Part shown: one piece after another, positions 1 to 8,390 of the stretch
How positions within the stretch are numbered: position 1 is the stretch's first letter
How the letters are laid out: every line of letters begins with the position of its first letter
DNA from: Steroidobacteraceae bacterium
GTDB lineage: Bacteria; Pseudomonadota; Gammaproteobacteria; Steroidobacterales; Steroidobacteraceae
Direction of reading: 5' to 3'
Assembly: GCA_027531255.1 (NCBI GenBank)
Contig: JAPZRU010000030.1
Span: 1 to 42,359, forward strand
DNA: 42,359 nt
Program-made: the position numbers and the translations under genes
Notes under the pieces: generated by a model
What the model saw: the letters and a program-made list of their open reading frames with translations, nothing else
Databases searched by the model: none
What the model was told of the DNA's origin: nothing

Positions 1-194
1 CGCGCCCCCCCCCCCCCCCCCCCCCCCCCGCGGCGCCCCCACCCCCGCGGCCGCGGGCCCGCCCCGGGGGGGCGGGCCCGCCGCCCGGGCGCGGCGGCGC
101 GGCGGCCGCCCGGGGCGCGGGCCCGGCCCCCCCCGGCCCCCCGGCCCGCGGCCCGCGGCGGGGGGCCCGGGCCCCGCCCCCCCCCGCCCCCCGG
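1..194. other. Low-complexity poly-C/G contig edge, probable sequence artefact
   Basis: This stretch is almost entirely C and G, with a long initial C run and many further C and G runs. It has no codon structure. Normal coding sequence (the C-terminal part of SpeA) starts abruptly at about 195. The composition differs even from this GC-rich genome, so it is best read as a low-quality contig end and not as biology. Confidence 0.8.
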
Positions 195-2147
195 TTCGAG
201 ATAAGCGTATCCCTGCAGCTCCGCCTCGTAGAAGCGCTTCAGCTTCTGGCTCTCGGCCACGGTCATCCGGCCCTCGCGCACCGCGCGCTCGCAGTCGCGC
301 GCGAGCCGCGGGTAGAGCTCGTCGGTGTCGTACTCCATGTAGCCGAGCACCTGCAGCGCGGTGTCGCCCTTGACCGTCTCCTCGATCCACCAGCCGCCCT
401 CCTCGAGCAGCCGGATGTGCACCACGTGGGTGTCGCCGAACAGGTTGTGCAGGTCGCCCAGCGTCTCCTGGTACGCGCCGACGAGGAAGGCCGCCAGGTA
501 GTAGTCCTCGCCCGGCCGGAGTTCGTGCACCTCCAGCGTGCGCTTGGTCTCGCGCAGCGAGACGAACCGATCGATCTTGCCGTCCGAGTCGCAGGTGATG
601 TCGGCGAGGACCGCGTTGCGCGTCGGCTTCTCGGCCAGCCGGTGGATCGGCATGATCGGGAACAGCTGGCCGATCGCCCAGGAGTCCGGCAGCGACTGGA
701 ACACCGAGAAGTTGCAGAAGTAGATGTCCGAGAGCGTCGTCTCGATGCCTTCGAGTTCCTCGGGCACTTCCTCGAGCTTGCGGCACAGGTCGCGGATCTT
801 CGCGCAGGTCGCCCAGTAGAGCCGCTCGGCGAGTCCGCGCGCGGACAGGCCGAGGTAGCCGAGGTTGAACATCTGCAGCGCCTGCTCGCGCGCCTGCAGC
901 GCGTCGTGCCAGCACTCCACGAGCCGGCGCTCGCTCACCGAGCGGTACGCGTCGTAGAGGTCGGCGACCGGCTGGGGCACCTCCTGGTCGCCGGGGAACT
1001 CGTCCTCGGGCTTCCCCGCGACGCGGAAGCGGTCGAGGCGCGAGCAGCCGAGCACGTTGAACACCAGCACCGAGTGGTGCGCGGCGATCGCCCGGCCGGA
1101 CTCGCTGACGATCGTCGGGTGCGGGATCTCCCGCGCGTTGCAGACCTGCGCGATCCGGTACACGACGTCGCTCGCGTACTCGGTCAGCGTGTAGTTCATC
1201 GACGACTCGTAGTTCGTGCGGCTGCCGTCGTAGTCGACGCCGAGGCCGCCGCCGATGTCGATGTACTCGAGCCCGGTGCCCATCAGCTTGAGCTCGGCGT
1301 AGACGTGCGCGAGCTCGGTGACCGCGTCCTTGACGCGGCGGATGTCCTGCAGCTGCGAACCCGTGTGGCAGTGCACGAGCTTCAGGCAGTCGAGCATGTC
1401 GTGCTTGCGGAGCACCTCGACGACCTCGAGTATCTCCGTGATGAACAGGCCGAACTTCGACTTCTCGCCGGCGCTCTCGCGCCAGCGGCCCGCGCCCTCG
1501 GCCGCGAGCTTCACGCGCACGCCGAGCTGCGGTCGCACGCCGTACCTCTGCGCGTGCTTCAGGATCAGGTCGAGCTCCTCGAAGTTCTCGACCACCGGGA
1601 TGATCCTGCGGCCGAGCTTCTGCGCGAGCGTGACCGTCTCGATGTAGGCGTCGTCCTTGAAGCCGTTGCAGACGATCAGGCGGTCCGGCGCGTCCTCGGT
1701 CATCGACATCACGACCAGCAGCTCGGGCTTCGAGCCCGCCTCGAGGCCGAAGCCGTACGGCGCGCCGCTGCGATACACCTCCTCGACCACCAGCCGCTGC
1801 TGGTTCACCTTGATCGGGAACACGGCCGAGTAGCGGCCCCTGTAGTCGTTCTCGGCGATCGCGGCCGCGAACGCGTCGTGGATGTTCTTCAGGCGGTTCG
1901 CGATGATGTCCGAGAACCGGATCACCAGCGGCGCGGTGAGGTCGCGAGCCTTCAGGCCCTCGACGATCTCGTGCAGGTCGATCTCGCGGCCCGGCTGCTG
2001 GTCCGGTCGCACGACCACGTTGCCGGCCTCGTTCACGGCGAAGTAGCCGCTGCCCCAGGCGCCGACCTGGTACAGCTGCGCCGAGTCCTCGGCGTCCCAG
2101 CCGAGGGAGCCGTTCGTGGGAGCGAGGCGGGGAGCGGTGCTGTTCAC
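195..2147 (-). CDS. speA: Biosynthetic arginine decarboxylase SpeA (3' end cut off)
   Basis: PLP-dependent enzyme converting arginine to agmatine, the first step of the agmatine route to putrescine. The minus-strand frame is open for 651 codons. It carries the PLP-lysine segment AVFPIKVNQQ (Lys about 113), the sugar-binding-like stretch GLEAGSKPELL, the HCHTGSQ motif, the GGGLGVDYDGS glycine loop and a catalytic CDSDGKID segment towards the C-terminus. It ends in KRFYEAELQGYAYLE, close to the family's usual C-terminus, then runs into the poly-C edge without a recognisable stop. So only a few residues are probably missing. The start is a GTG at 2147 with a weak GAGTAGG upstream; no better start is seen. 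Homospermidine synthase lies 1.2 kb away on the other strand, giving a polyamine context. Agmatinase or agmatine deiminase is not in the window. Confidence 0.95.
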
Positions 2148-2260
2148 GGGTGGCCTACTCGCGTGAGGGGGCCGTGGATGCCGCCGGCCCAAAAGCCGAG
2201 GGCCGCCCTGTCGCGTGGAACAGCGTGCGGCCCGTCGGAGGCCGCGACGATATCAAAAAT

Positions 2261-3115
2261 TCATTCCGCGGGACCGGTGGCCACCGGCCGCGCCGGATCC
2301 CGCGACCACTCGCTCCACGAGCCCGGGTAGAGGCGTGCGCCCGGCAGGCCGGCGATCTCGAGCGCGAGCAGCGTGTGGCAGGCCGTCACGCCCGAGCCGC
2401 ACATGCTGACGACCTCGGATGGCCCGCGGCCGCGCAGGCGCTCCAGCAGGCGCTCGCGCAGCTGGGCTTCCGGCAGGAATCGCCCGTCGTCGCCGAGGTT
2501 GCGCGTGTAGGGGTGGTTGCGCGCGCCCGGCACGTGCCCGGCCTTCGGGTCCAGCGGCTCGACGCGGCCCTCGAAGCGTTCCGCCGCCCGGGCGTCGAGC
2601 AGGCGGCAGGCGTCGCCCTCGAGCAGGCCGGCGAGCTCGTCGGCGCCGACCGTCGCGCGCGGCCGCGGGTTGGCGACGAAGACGCGCGGCGCGACGCTGG
2701 GCTCCGCCGTGGTCAGCGGATGGCCGCCCTCGCGCCACGCCCTGAGGCCACCGTCGAGCACCGCGACGCGCTCGTGGCCCAGCCACCGCAGCAGCCACCA
2801 GAGACGCGCCGCGTACATGCCGGCCGAATCGTCGTAGGCGACCACCTGCACGTCGGCGTCGATGCCCCAGCGCCCGAACGTGTGCGCCAGCGCCGCCGGT
2901 AACGGCAGCGGGTGGCGTCCGCTCCGCTCGGTGCGCGGCGCCGACAGGTCGTGATCGAGGTGCGCGTACACGGCGCCCGGCAGGTGCGACTCCCGGTAGG
3001 CGGCGAGTCCCGCGTCGGGCTTGGCCAGGTCGAACCGGCAGTCCACGAGCCGCCAGCCTGCGTCGCCGAGTCGGGCGGCCAGCGTCGCGGCATCGACGAG
3101 CGTGCGATGGGTCAT
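2261..3115 (-). CDS. sseA: 3-mercaptopyruvate sulfurtransferase (tandem rhodanese)
   Basis: A 284-residue protein with two rhodanese domains: an inactive N-terminal one (about 8-135) and a catalytic C-terminal one (about 160-275). The active-site loop is CGSGVTA, with Cys at about residue 239. In characterised family members CGSGVTA is typical of mercaptopyruvate sulfurtransferases, whereas thiosulfate sulfurtransferases usually carry a basic CRKGVT loop. The expected role is transfer of sulfur from 3-mercaptopyruvate to thiol acceptors or cyanide in the cytoplasm. The ATG at 3115 has a GGAGA ribosome site 6 nt upstream. The gene lies just downstream of, and on the opposite strand to, the hss promoter region, and is transcribed towards speA. 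A 113-nt gap separates its stop from the speA start, so co-transcription is possible. Confidence 0.92.
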   Translation of the reverse strand: MTHRTLVDAATLAARLGDAGWRLVDCRFDLAKPDAGLAAYRESHLPGAVYAHLDHDLSAPRTERSGRHPLPLPAALAHTFGRWGIDADVQVVAYDDSAGMYAARLWWLLRWLGHERVAVLDGGLRAWREGGHPLTTAEPSVAPRVFVANPRPRATVGADELAGLLEGDACRLLDARAAERFEGRVEPLDPKAGHVPGARNHPYTRNLGDDGRFLPEAQLRERLLERLRGRGPSEVVSMCGSGVTACHTLLALEIAGLPGARLYPGSWSEWSRDPARPVATGPAE

Positions 3116-3246
3116 CGGCGTCTCCGGAGCGGGGCGGCGCGCCGCCGGCGATCCCGGGTGGGCGCGGCGGAGGCGCCGAAGTCTACGCGAGGCCGCGGCG
3201 GGGGCGTGCCGGCCGGGGGCGCAGTCGCCATTGCGCGGTCTTGAGT

Positions 3247-3252
3247 TACAGT
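3247..3252 (+). promoter_or_regulatory. Putative -10 element TACAGT for homospermidine synthase
   Basis: TACAGT lies in the 255-bp divergent region between sseA and hss, about 118 nt before the hss ATG. The surrounding 13 bases TACAGTAGCGCGG recur exactly before the alkyltransferase-like gene at 25167. No good -35 box was found, so this is a weak prediction. Confidence 0.3.
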
Positions 3253-3370
3253 AGCGCGGGCCCCATGCGAGCCTCGAACGGCGCGCGACCGGTTCATTCC
3301 GGCGCGCGTTCCTGCGTCTGCAGGCTTCGTTTCCACGACCCCCCTCTCAGGAAGGACGCACGAACGAATC

Positions 3371-4801
3371 ATGACCGCTGAACACCAGGTGCACGTGAAG
3401 TTCCCCGGCCGGCTCGTCTTCGTCGGCTTCGGCAGCATCGGGCAGGGCGTCCTGCCGCTGATCCTGCGGCACGTCGGCGGGCTGGCCCCCGACCGCATCA
3501 CGATCGTCACGGCGGACGACGCGGGACGCGAGGAGGCGGCCGAGTACGGCATCCGCTTCATCAAGCAGCCGCTGACGCGGGACAACTTCAAGCACGTGCT
3601 CGACCCGCTGGTCGGCCGCGGCGACTTCCTGCTGAACCTGTCGGTCGACGTGTCGTCGATCGCGCTGATCCGCTACGCCTGGGAGAAGGGCGCGCTCTAC
3701 CTCGACACGTGCATCGAGCCGTGGCCGGGCGGCTACACGGACCCGGCGATCCCGCCGTCGCGGCGCTCGAACTACGCGCTCCGCGAAGAGGCGCTCGCGC
3801 TCCGCAAGGACAAGACCCCGAACCTGCCGACCGCCGTGGTCACGCACGGCGCGAACCCGGGCCTCGTGCAGCACTTCGTCAAGCAGGCGCTGCTGAACCT
3901 CGCCGGTGACACCGGCGTGGACGCGGGCAACCCCGCCTCGCGCGAGGACTGGGCGCGCCTCGCGATGACCCTGGGCGTGAAGGTCATCCACATCGCCGAG
4001 CGCGACACGCAGATCCCGAGCGTGCCGAAGCAGCCCGGCGAGTTCGTGAACACCTGGTCGGTGGACGGCTTCGTCAGCGAGGGCTCGCAGCCGGCCGAGC
4101 TCGGCTGGGGCTCGCACGAGCGCAACTTCCCGCGCGACGGCCGCCGGCACGACTTCGGCTGCGGCGCGGCGATCTACCTGATGCAGCCGGGCGCAGCGAC
4201 GCGCGTGCGCACCTGGACGCCGAAGGCCGGCCCGATCCACGGCTTCCTGATCACGCACGGCGAGTCGATCACCATGGCGGACTACTACACCGTCAAGGAG
4301 AACGACCAGCTGAAGTACCGCCCGACGGTGCACTACTCGTACCACCCGTGCGACAGCGCGGTGCTGTCGGTGCACGAGTTCGCGGGCCGCAACTGGCACC
4401 TGCAGGAGCGGAAGCGGATCCTGATGAACGAGATCCTGCCGGGCGGCATCGACGAGCTCGGCGTGCTGCTCGCGGGCCACGGCAGGAACGCGTACTGGTA
4501 CGGCTCGCAGCTGTCGGTGGACGAGGCGCGCAGGCTCGCGCCCTACAACAACGCGACCTCGCTGCAGGTCTGCGTGGCCGTGCTGTCCGGCCTCGTCTGG
4601 GCCATCGAGAACCCGAACAAGGGTCTCGTCGAGCCGGACGAGATGGACCACAGGCGCAACCTCGAGATCTGCATGCCGTATCTCGGTCCCGTGGTGGGCG
4701 AGTACACCGACTGGGATCCGCTGTACGAGCGGTCGCGCCTGTTCCCCGAGGATCTCGATACCTCGGATCCCTGGCAGTTCAAGAACGTCCGCGTGGTCTG
4801 A
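3371..4801 (+). CDS. hss: Homospermidine synthase
   Basis: NAD-dependent aminobutyltransferase that builds sym-homospermidine from two putrescines (or spermidine plus putrescine), releasing ammonia or diaminopropane. The 476 residues match the normal length of the bacterial enzyme. The N-terminus carries the Rossmann motif GFGSIGQG at residues 19-26. Family-typical stretches follow: the DTCIEPW segment, THGANPG, the AAIYLMQPGA region and HEFAGRNWHLQERKR. The ATG at 3371 follows AGGAAGGA, with a long spacing of about 12 nt. The gene is monocistronic, ending before a strong inverted repeat at 4826-4853. Together with speA it suggests that homospermidine is the main triamine here. Putrescine must come from agmatine-processing genes elsewhere. 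Confidence 0.95.
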   Translation: MTAEHQVHVKFPGRLVFVGFGSIGQGVLPLILRHVGGLAPDRITIVTADDAGREEAAEYGIRFIKQPLTRDNFKHVLDPLVGRGDFLLNLSVDVSSIALIRYAWEKGALYLDTCIEPWPGGYTDPAIPPSRRSNYALREEALALRKDKTPNLPTAVVTHGANPGLVQHFVKQALLNLAGDTGVDAGNPASREDWARLAMTLGVKVIHIAERDTQIPSVPKQPGEFVNTWSVDGFVSEGSQPAELGWGSHERNFPRDGRRHDFGCGAAIYLMQPGAATRVRTWTPKAGPIHGFLITHGESITMADYYTVKENDQLKYRPTVHYSYHPCDSAVLSVHEFAGRNWHLQERKRILMNEILPGGIDELGVLLAGHGRNAYWYGSQLSVDEARRLAPYNNATSLQVCVAVLSGLVWAIENPNKGLVEPDEMDHRRNLEICMPYLGPVVGEYTDWDPLYERSRLFPEDLDTSDPWQFKNVRVV

Positions 4802-4825
4802 GCGCGGGACGAGCGCGAGCGACGA

Positions 4826-4853
4826 ACGCCGGCGTACGCGAGTACGCCGGCGT
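4826..4853. terminator. Bidirectional hairpin between hss and greB
   Basis: A perfect 12-bp stem (ACGCCGGCGTAC against its complement) is closed by a GCGA tetraloop, a GNRA-type loop. It sits 24 nt after the hss stop and 14 nt beyond the convergent greB stop. There is no U-tract on either strand, so it may act as a bidirectional terminator or 3'-end stabiliser. Confidence 0.6.
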
Positions 4854-4867
4854 CGTCGTCTGCGGCT

Positions 4868-5368
4868 TCACGTGCCGTACCGCACGCCTACCACCACGAG
4901 TCGCCGTACTCCGCCCGGCAGTTCCACCGCGAACTCGTCGTCGAGTCGCCTGCCGAGCAGCGCGCGCCCGAGGGGCGCGTCCATGCTGACGTAGCGCGAG
5001 TCCATGTCGAACTCGTCGGGGCCGACGACCCGGTGCTCGCGCAGGTTGCCGCTCCCGTCCTCGAGTTCGACCCACGCGCCGAAGTAGACGCGCTCGCGGT
5101 CAGCCGGCGGCTGAGAGACGACCACCATGCCGTCGAGCCGCTTGCGCAGGAATCGCACGCGCCGGTCGATCTCGCGCAGGCGCTTCTTGCCGTAGGTGTA
5201 TTCGGCGTTCTCGGAACGATCGCCCTGCGCGGCCGCTTCCTGTACGGCCTTCGTCACCTGCGGGCGCTCGATCCGCCACAGGTGGTCCAGCTCCTCGCGC
5301 AGCCGTCGCTCGCCGTCGGGCGTGATGTACTTCGAGCCGGGCTTGTCCGGCGGTCGCCAGCGTCCCAT
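4868..5368 (-). CDS. greB: Transcription elongation factor GreB
   Basis: A 166-residue Gre factor that stimulates RNA cleavage by backtracked RNA polymerase. The N-terminal coiled coil (about 10-85) contains GSKYITPDGERRLREELDHL and the basic KKRLREIDRRVRFLRKRL segment. The tip carries the acidic QGDRSENAEY motif typical of Gre proteins. The C-terminal FKBP-like domain contains VYFGAWVELED and ends in a usual length for GreB. The open frame extends 33 codons upstream, but the ATG at 5368 is chosen because GAGGA lies about 8 nt before it and because MGRWRPP matches GreB N-termini. It is convergent with hss across the hairpin at 4826-4853 and divergent from the 64-residue protein at 5504. Confidence 0.92.
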   Translation of the reverse strand: MGRWRPPDKPGSKYITPDGERRLREELDHLWRIERPQVTKAVQEAAAQGDRSENAEYTYGKKRLREIDRRVRFLRKRLDGMVVVSQPPADRERVYFGAWVELEDGSGNLREHRVVGPDEFDMDSRYVSMDAPLGRALLGRRLDDEFAVELPGGVRRLVVVGVRYGT

Positions 5369-5503
5369 GGCGGTCGTCCTCAAGTTCGCGCGCGGCTGCG
5401 CCGATAAAGGCAGCGAGGCCGGCTCACCCCAGCCCACCATGCCGTCGCAATTCGCGACATAAGTCACGGAAGGCGCGGGGCGCGTTCATTAACCTCACGG
5501 ATC

Positions 5504-5698
5504 ATGACCGTCAAGTACTACACCCGTTTCGTGGCGGACCTCGGGCTCAAGGGCCCGAGCGAGTACACGGGGATCGTGGAACTGGGCGTTCGCGACGCGG
5601 TGCCGACGGACCCGAAGCGGATCGCGAGGCTGCTGGCCCGCGACCTGGACCTCGAGGCCGAGGAGATCCGCGTGCTGCAGTGGGCGCGGCTGCACTGA
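5504..5698 (+). CDS. Small conserved-looking protein of unknown function (64 aa)
   Basis: Not assigned to a family. The 64 residues begin MTVKYYTRFVADLGLKGPSEY and end in an acidic/hydrophobic helix-like half with LLARDLDLEAEEIRVLQWARLH character. It has no signal peptide or membrane segment, so it is probably a small cytoplasmic protein. Codon usage shows the high third-position GC of real genes, and a clear factor-independent terminator lies about 70 nt downstream, which supports a dedicated short transcript. The ATG at 5504 has only a weak purine stretch (CACGGATC) before it. It diverges from greB across about 135 bp. Confidence 0.7.
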   Translation: MTVKYYTRFVADLGLKGPSEYTGIVELGVRDAVPTDPKRIARLLARDLDLEAEEIRVLQWARLH

Positions 5699-5766
5699 GG
5701 TTTACTTCGATTCCCTGTCGAATCCCCTAGCGGACTTTCCTTCCCTTCGAACGAGTCCGCTCTTCG

Positions 5767-5800
5767 AACCCCGGGCCCGAACAGGACCCGGGGTTTTTTT
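5767..5800 (+). terminator. Factor-independent terminator after the 64-aa gene
   Basis: A stem of AACCCCGGG pairs with CCCGGGGTT around an 11-nt loop, followed directly by a run of seven T. It has the classic layout for the plus strand and also lies just beyond the stop of the convergent MFS gene. Confidence 0.85.
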
Positions 5801-5827
5801 CGAGAGAGGGCCGGATCCGGGGGGCTC

Positions 5828-7096
5828 TCAGTGCCCGCCCGCCGCCGTGCCGTGCTGCGGGTAACGGCCTACGCCGAGCAGCAGGAACGCCCCGGTGACG
5901 AACAGCGCCGCCGCGACCCACAGCGCGGGCGTGTAGGTGCCGTAGTTGTCGAACACCGCGCCGTACGCCGGCGCGGAGATCGCGGAGCCTAGGCCGAACG
6001 GCATGTAGAGCGTGCCGTAGATCTTCCCATAGTGCTTCAGGCCGAAGTAGCGCGCCGACATGAACGCGATCAGGTCCGTCTCGGCACCGGCGGCGAAGCC
6101 GATCACGATCGCCGCTACCAGCGCTTCCGTCGTCGTCACGGTGTCCTGCGTCAGCAGCCAGCAGGCGACGGCCGGCAGCGCGAACATCGGGAACGCGACG
6201 GCCGGCGCCCAGAGGCGGTCGATCAGGTAGCCGGCGACGAGGCGGCCGACGATCACGCTGAGGCCGATCGCGCCCGTGATCATGCCGGCCTGCTTCGGGT
6301 CGAAGCCCTTGTCGGTCAGCAGCGGGAAGTAGTTGGTGAACAGCCCGCCGAAGGCGAGCGCGATCAGGCCGAAGCAGGCGAACATCAGCCAGAAGCGCAG
6401 CTGGCCCAGCGCCTCGCGCAGCGGTATGCCGAACTCCGCGCCGGCCTGGCCCGCGACCATCGCCGGGCGCTCCTCGGGCCGCGGCTCGCGGAACAGCAGG
6501 AACGCGATCGGCAGGCCGATCGCGAGCGGCAGCAGGCTGAGGCCCACGATCGCGCCGCGCCAGCCGTAGGTCTCGATCAGGTGCGCGGCGAGCGTCGGCA
6601 TGATCGTCGCGGTGACGCCGGTGCCCATCAGCGCGAGCGCGAGCGCGAGGCCGCGGTTCTTCACGAACCACGAGTTCACCCCGCGCGTCCACGACAGCGG
6701 GATCGACGCCCCGCCGAGGATGCCGCACAGCAGCCACAGGCCCCAGAACGCGTAGATGTTGTCGGGCGTCGTGGCGAGCAGCGCCCAGCTGCCGCCGAAA
6801 CCGACCAGCGAGAACAGCGCGACGCGGCGCACGCCGACGCGGTCGATCAGCGTGCCGAAGAACGGCGACAGGAAGGTCACCGCGAACGCGAAGATCAGCA
6901 CCGCGGCCTGGATCTGGCCGCGCTCCCAGCCGAACTCCTCCTGGATCGGCTTCGTCAGCGGGCCGATCGCGTTGAACGGGATCGGCGAGGCGCCGACCGC
7001 GATGCCGACCGCGGAGGCGAACAGCACCTTCCAGCCCAGGCGGAACTCGGACGGCGCGGGGCCGGGAACGGCGGACTCGAGACGGGGCGTGGACAT
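5828..7096 (-). CDS. MFS transporter (oxalate/formate antiporter-like group)
   Basis: A 422-residue major facilitator with about 12 membrane helices. Visible signatures are the loop 2-3 motif GTLIDRVGVRR (about 85-95), a central break with FREPRPEERPAMVAGQ, and the second-half counterpart GYLIDRLWAP. The N-terminal region (LGWKVLFASAVGIAVGASPIPF then an IQEEFGWERGQI stretch) resembles monocarboxylate/oxalate-formate type MFS proteins, but the substrate cannot be read from sequence. The frame stays open far upstream. The ATG at 7096 (MSTPRLES) is chosen because the hydrophobic domain starts about 20 residues later and upstream residues are low-complexity. A methyltransferase remnant lies head-to-head with it. 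Confidence 0.85.
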   Translation of the reverse strand: MSTPRLESAVPGPAPSEFRLGWKVLFASAVGIAVGASPIPFNAIGPLTKPIQEEFGWERGQIQAAVLIFAFAVTFLSPFFGTLIDRVGVRRVALFSLVGFGGSWALLATTPDNIYAFWGLWLLCGILGGASIPLSWTRGVNSWFVKNRGLALALALMGTGVTATIMPTLAAHLIETYGWRGAIVGLSLLPLAIGLPIAFLLFREPRPEERPAMVAGQAGAEFGIPLREALGQLRFWLMFACFGLIALAFGGLFTNYFPLLTDKGFDPKQAGMITGAIGLSVIVGRLVAGYLIDRLWAPAVAFPMFALPAVACWLLTQDTVTTTEALVAAIVIGFAAGAETDLIAFMSARYFGLKHYGKIYGTLYMPFGLGSAISAPAYGAVFDNYGTYTPALWVAAALFVTGAFLLLGVGRYPQHGTAAGGH

Positions 7097-7129
7097 CGCG
7101 GCGCTCGGCGGTGGAACTGGCCGCATCTT

Positions 7130-7603
7130 GGCACGACGACGCACGGCCCGCGCGTCCCGCTCGGCCGCGAGGCCGCGCACTGGTTCGACTTCGAGCCGTT
7201 CCACGCGGAGGTACGGCGGGTGCTCCGCCCGGGCGGTGCCTGCGCGCCGTGGACCTTCGAGAAGTTCCGCGTCGACCCCGCGGTAGACGCCTGCGTCGAC
7301 GCGTTCTACCGCGACGCGATCGGCCCGTACTGGCCGCCGGAACGGCGCCACGTCGAGCAGGCCTACCGCACGCTGCCGTTGCCCTACGACGAGATCCCGA
7401 CGCCGCCGTTCGAACTCGTCACCGAGTGGCGGTTGCCGCAGGTGCTCGACCACCTCGGCACGTGGTCCGCCGTGCAGCGGGCGCGCGCCGCCACCGGCAC
7501 CGACCCGCTGCCCGTGCTCGCGGCTCGCCTCGCGGAAATCGTCGCTCCGGATGCGGCTCTGCGCCTGCGCTGGCCCATCCACTTGCGAATCGGCCGGACG
7601 TGA
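7130..7603 (+). pseudogene. 5'-truncated class I SAM methyltransferase remnant
   Basis: From about 7168 the frame reads EAAHWFDFEPFHAEVRRVLRPGG and continues through YRDAIGPYWPPERRHVE and LGTWSAVQR to RWPIHLRIGRT with a normal stop at 7603. This is the second half of the SAM-methyltransferase type in which HWFD follows the cofactor-binding part. The N-terminal half with the GxGxG SAM loop is absent: the homologous part begins about 70 bp from the divergent MFS start codon. No start codon with a ribosome site precedes it. It is therefore a truncated, probably inactive remnant left by a deletion or rearrangement. Confidence 0.75.
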
Positions 7604-7621
7604 CCCATAAAGCCCGTGCCA

Positions 7622-7639
7622 CCGCGGACGGCTCCGCGG
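7622..7639 (+). promoter_or_regulatory. Leader hairpin directly before the lemA ribosome site
   Basis: CCGCGGA and TCCGCGG form a 7-bp stem with a CGGC loop. It ends only 4 nt before a near-perfect AGGAGG (7644-7649) that precedes the lemA ATG at 7654. It could affect access to the ribosome site or simply protect the 5' end; no regulator is suggested. Confidence 0.35.
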
Positions 7640-7653
7640 GCTCAGGAGGATCC

Positions 7654-8390
7654 ATGGCTCTCGCGGCAAGCTCCATCCCACGGCTCGCGGTCCGCGGCCT
7701 CGGTCTCGCCGGCGCGCTGCTGCTGAGCGCGCTGCTGTCCGGCTGCGGCTACAACACGATCCAGGTGCAGGACGAGGCGACCAGGTCGGCGTGGTCCGAG
7801 GTGCTGAACCAGTACCAGCGCCGCGCGGACCTGATCCCGAACCTCGTCAACACCGTGAAGGGCTTCGCGGCCCAGGAACAGGCGGTGCTGGTCGGCGTCA
7901 CCGAGGCCCGCGCCCGCGCGACGCAGACGCAGGTCGACGTCGACCCGGGCAATCCAGAGTCGCTGCGCCAGTTCCAGCAGGCGCAGGGCGACCTGACGAG
8001 CGCGCTGTCGCGCCTGCTGGTCACGGTCGAGGCCTACCCGCAGCTGAAGTCCGACCAGAACTTCCGCGACCTGCAGGCGCAGCTCGAGGGCACCGAGAAC
8101 CGCATCGCCGTGGCCCGCAACCGCTACATCCAGGCGGTGCAGGAGTACAACGTGACGATCCGGCGCTTCCCGAGCAACCTCACCGCGATGGTGTTCGGCT
8201 ACGACGTGAAGCCGAACTTCACGGTCGAGAACGAGGCGCAGATCTCGCGGCCGCCGACGGTGGACTTCGCCGCGCCGGCGGCCGGCGGTGCCGCGCCCGC
8301 GCCTGCTCCGGCGCCGGGCGTCGGTGCAGCCCCGGCCGGCGCGCCCGCCGCGCCGGCGTCCTGTCCGCCCGCGCGGCGCGGTGCCCGTGA
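7654..8390 (+). CDS. lemA: LemA-family lipoprotein (3' end probably frameshifted)
   Basis: LemA-type envelope protein. It starts with a lipoprotein signal whose lipobox is LLSGC (Cys about 31), followed by GYNTIQVQDEAT and the LemA helical domain (about 40-185) with LNQYQRRADLIPNLVNTVKG, AYPQLKSDQNFRDLQAQLEGTENRI and YNVTIRRFPSNL. The AGGAGG ribosome site is nearly perfect. After FAAPAAGG the frame enters Ala/Pro repeats and never stops where LemA proteins end: it stays open through the whole next gene to 9294. A one-base shift in the GC-rich tail would bring the frame to the TGA at 8388-8390, overlapping the GTG of the next gene as GTGA. The end given here assumes that correction. LemA genes commonly precede TPM-domain genes, as here. 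Confidence 0.85.
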
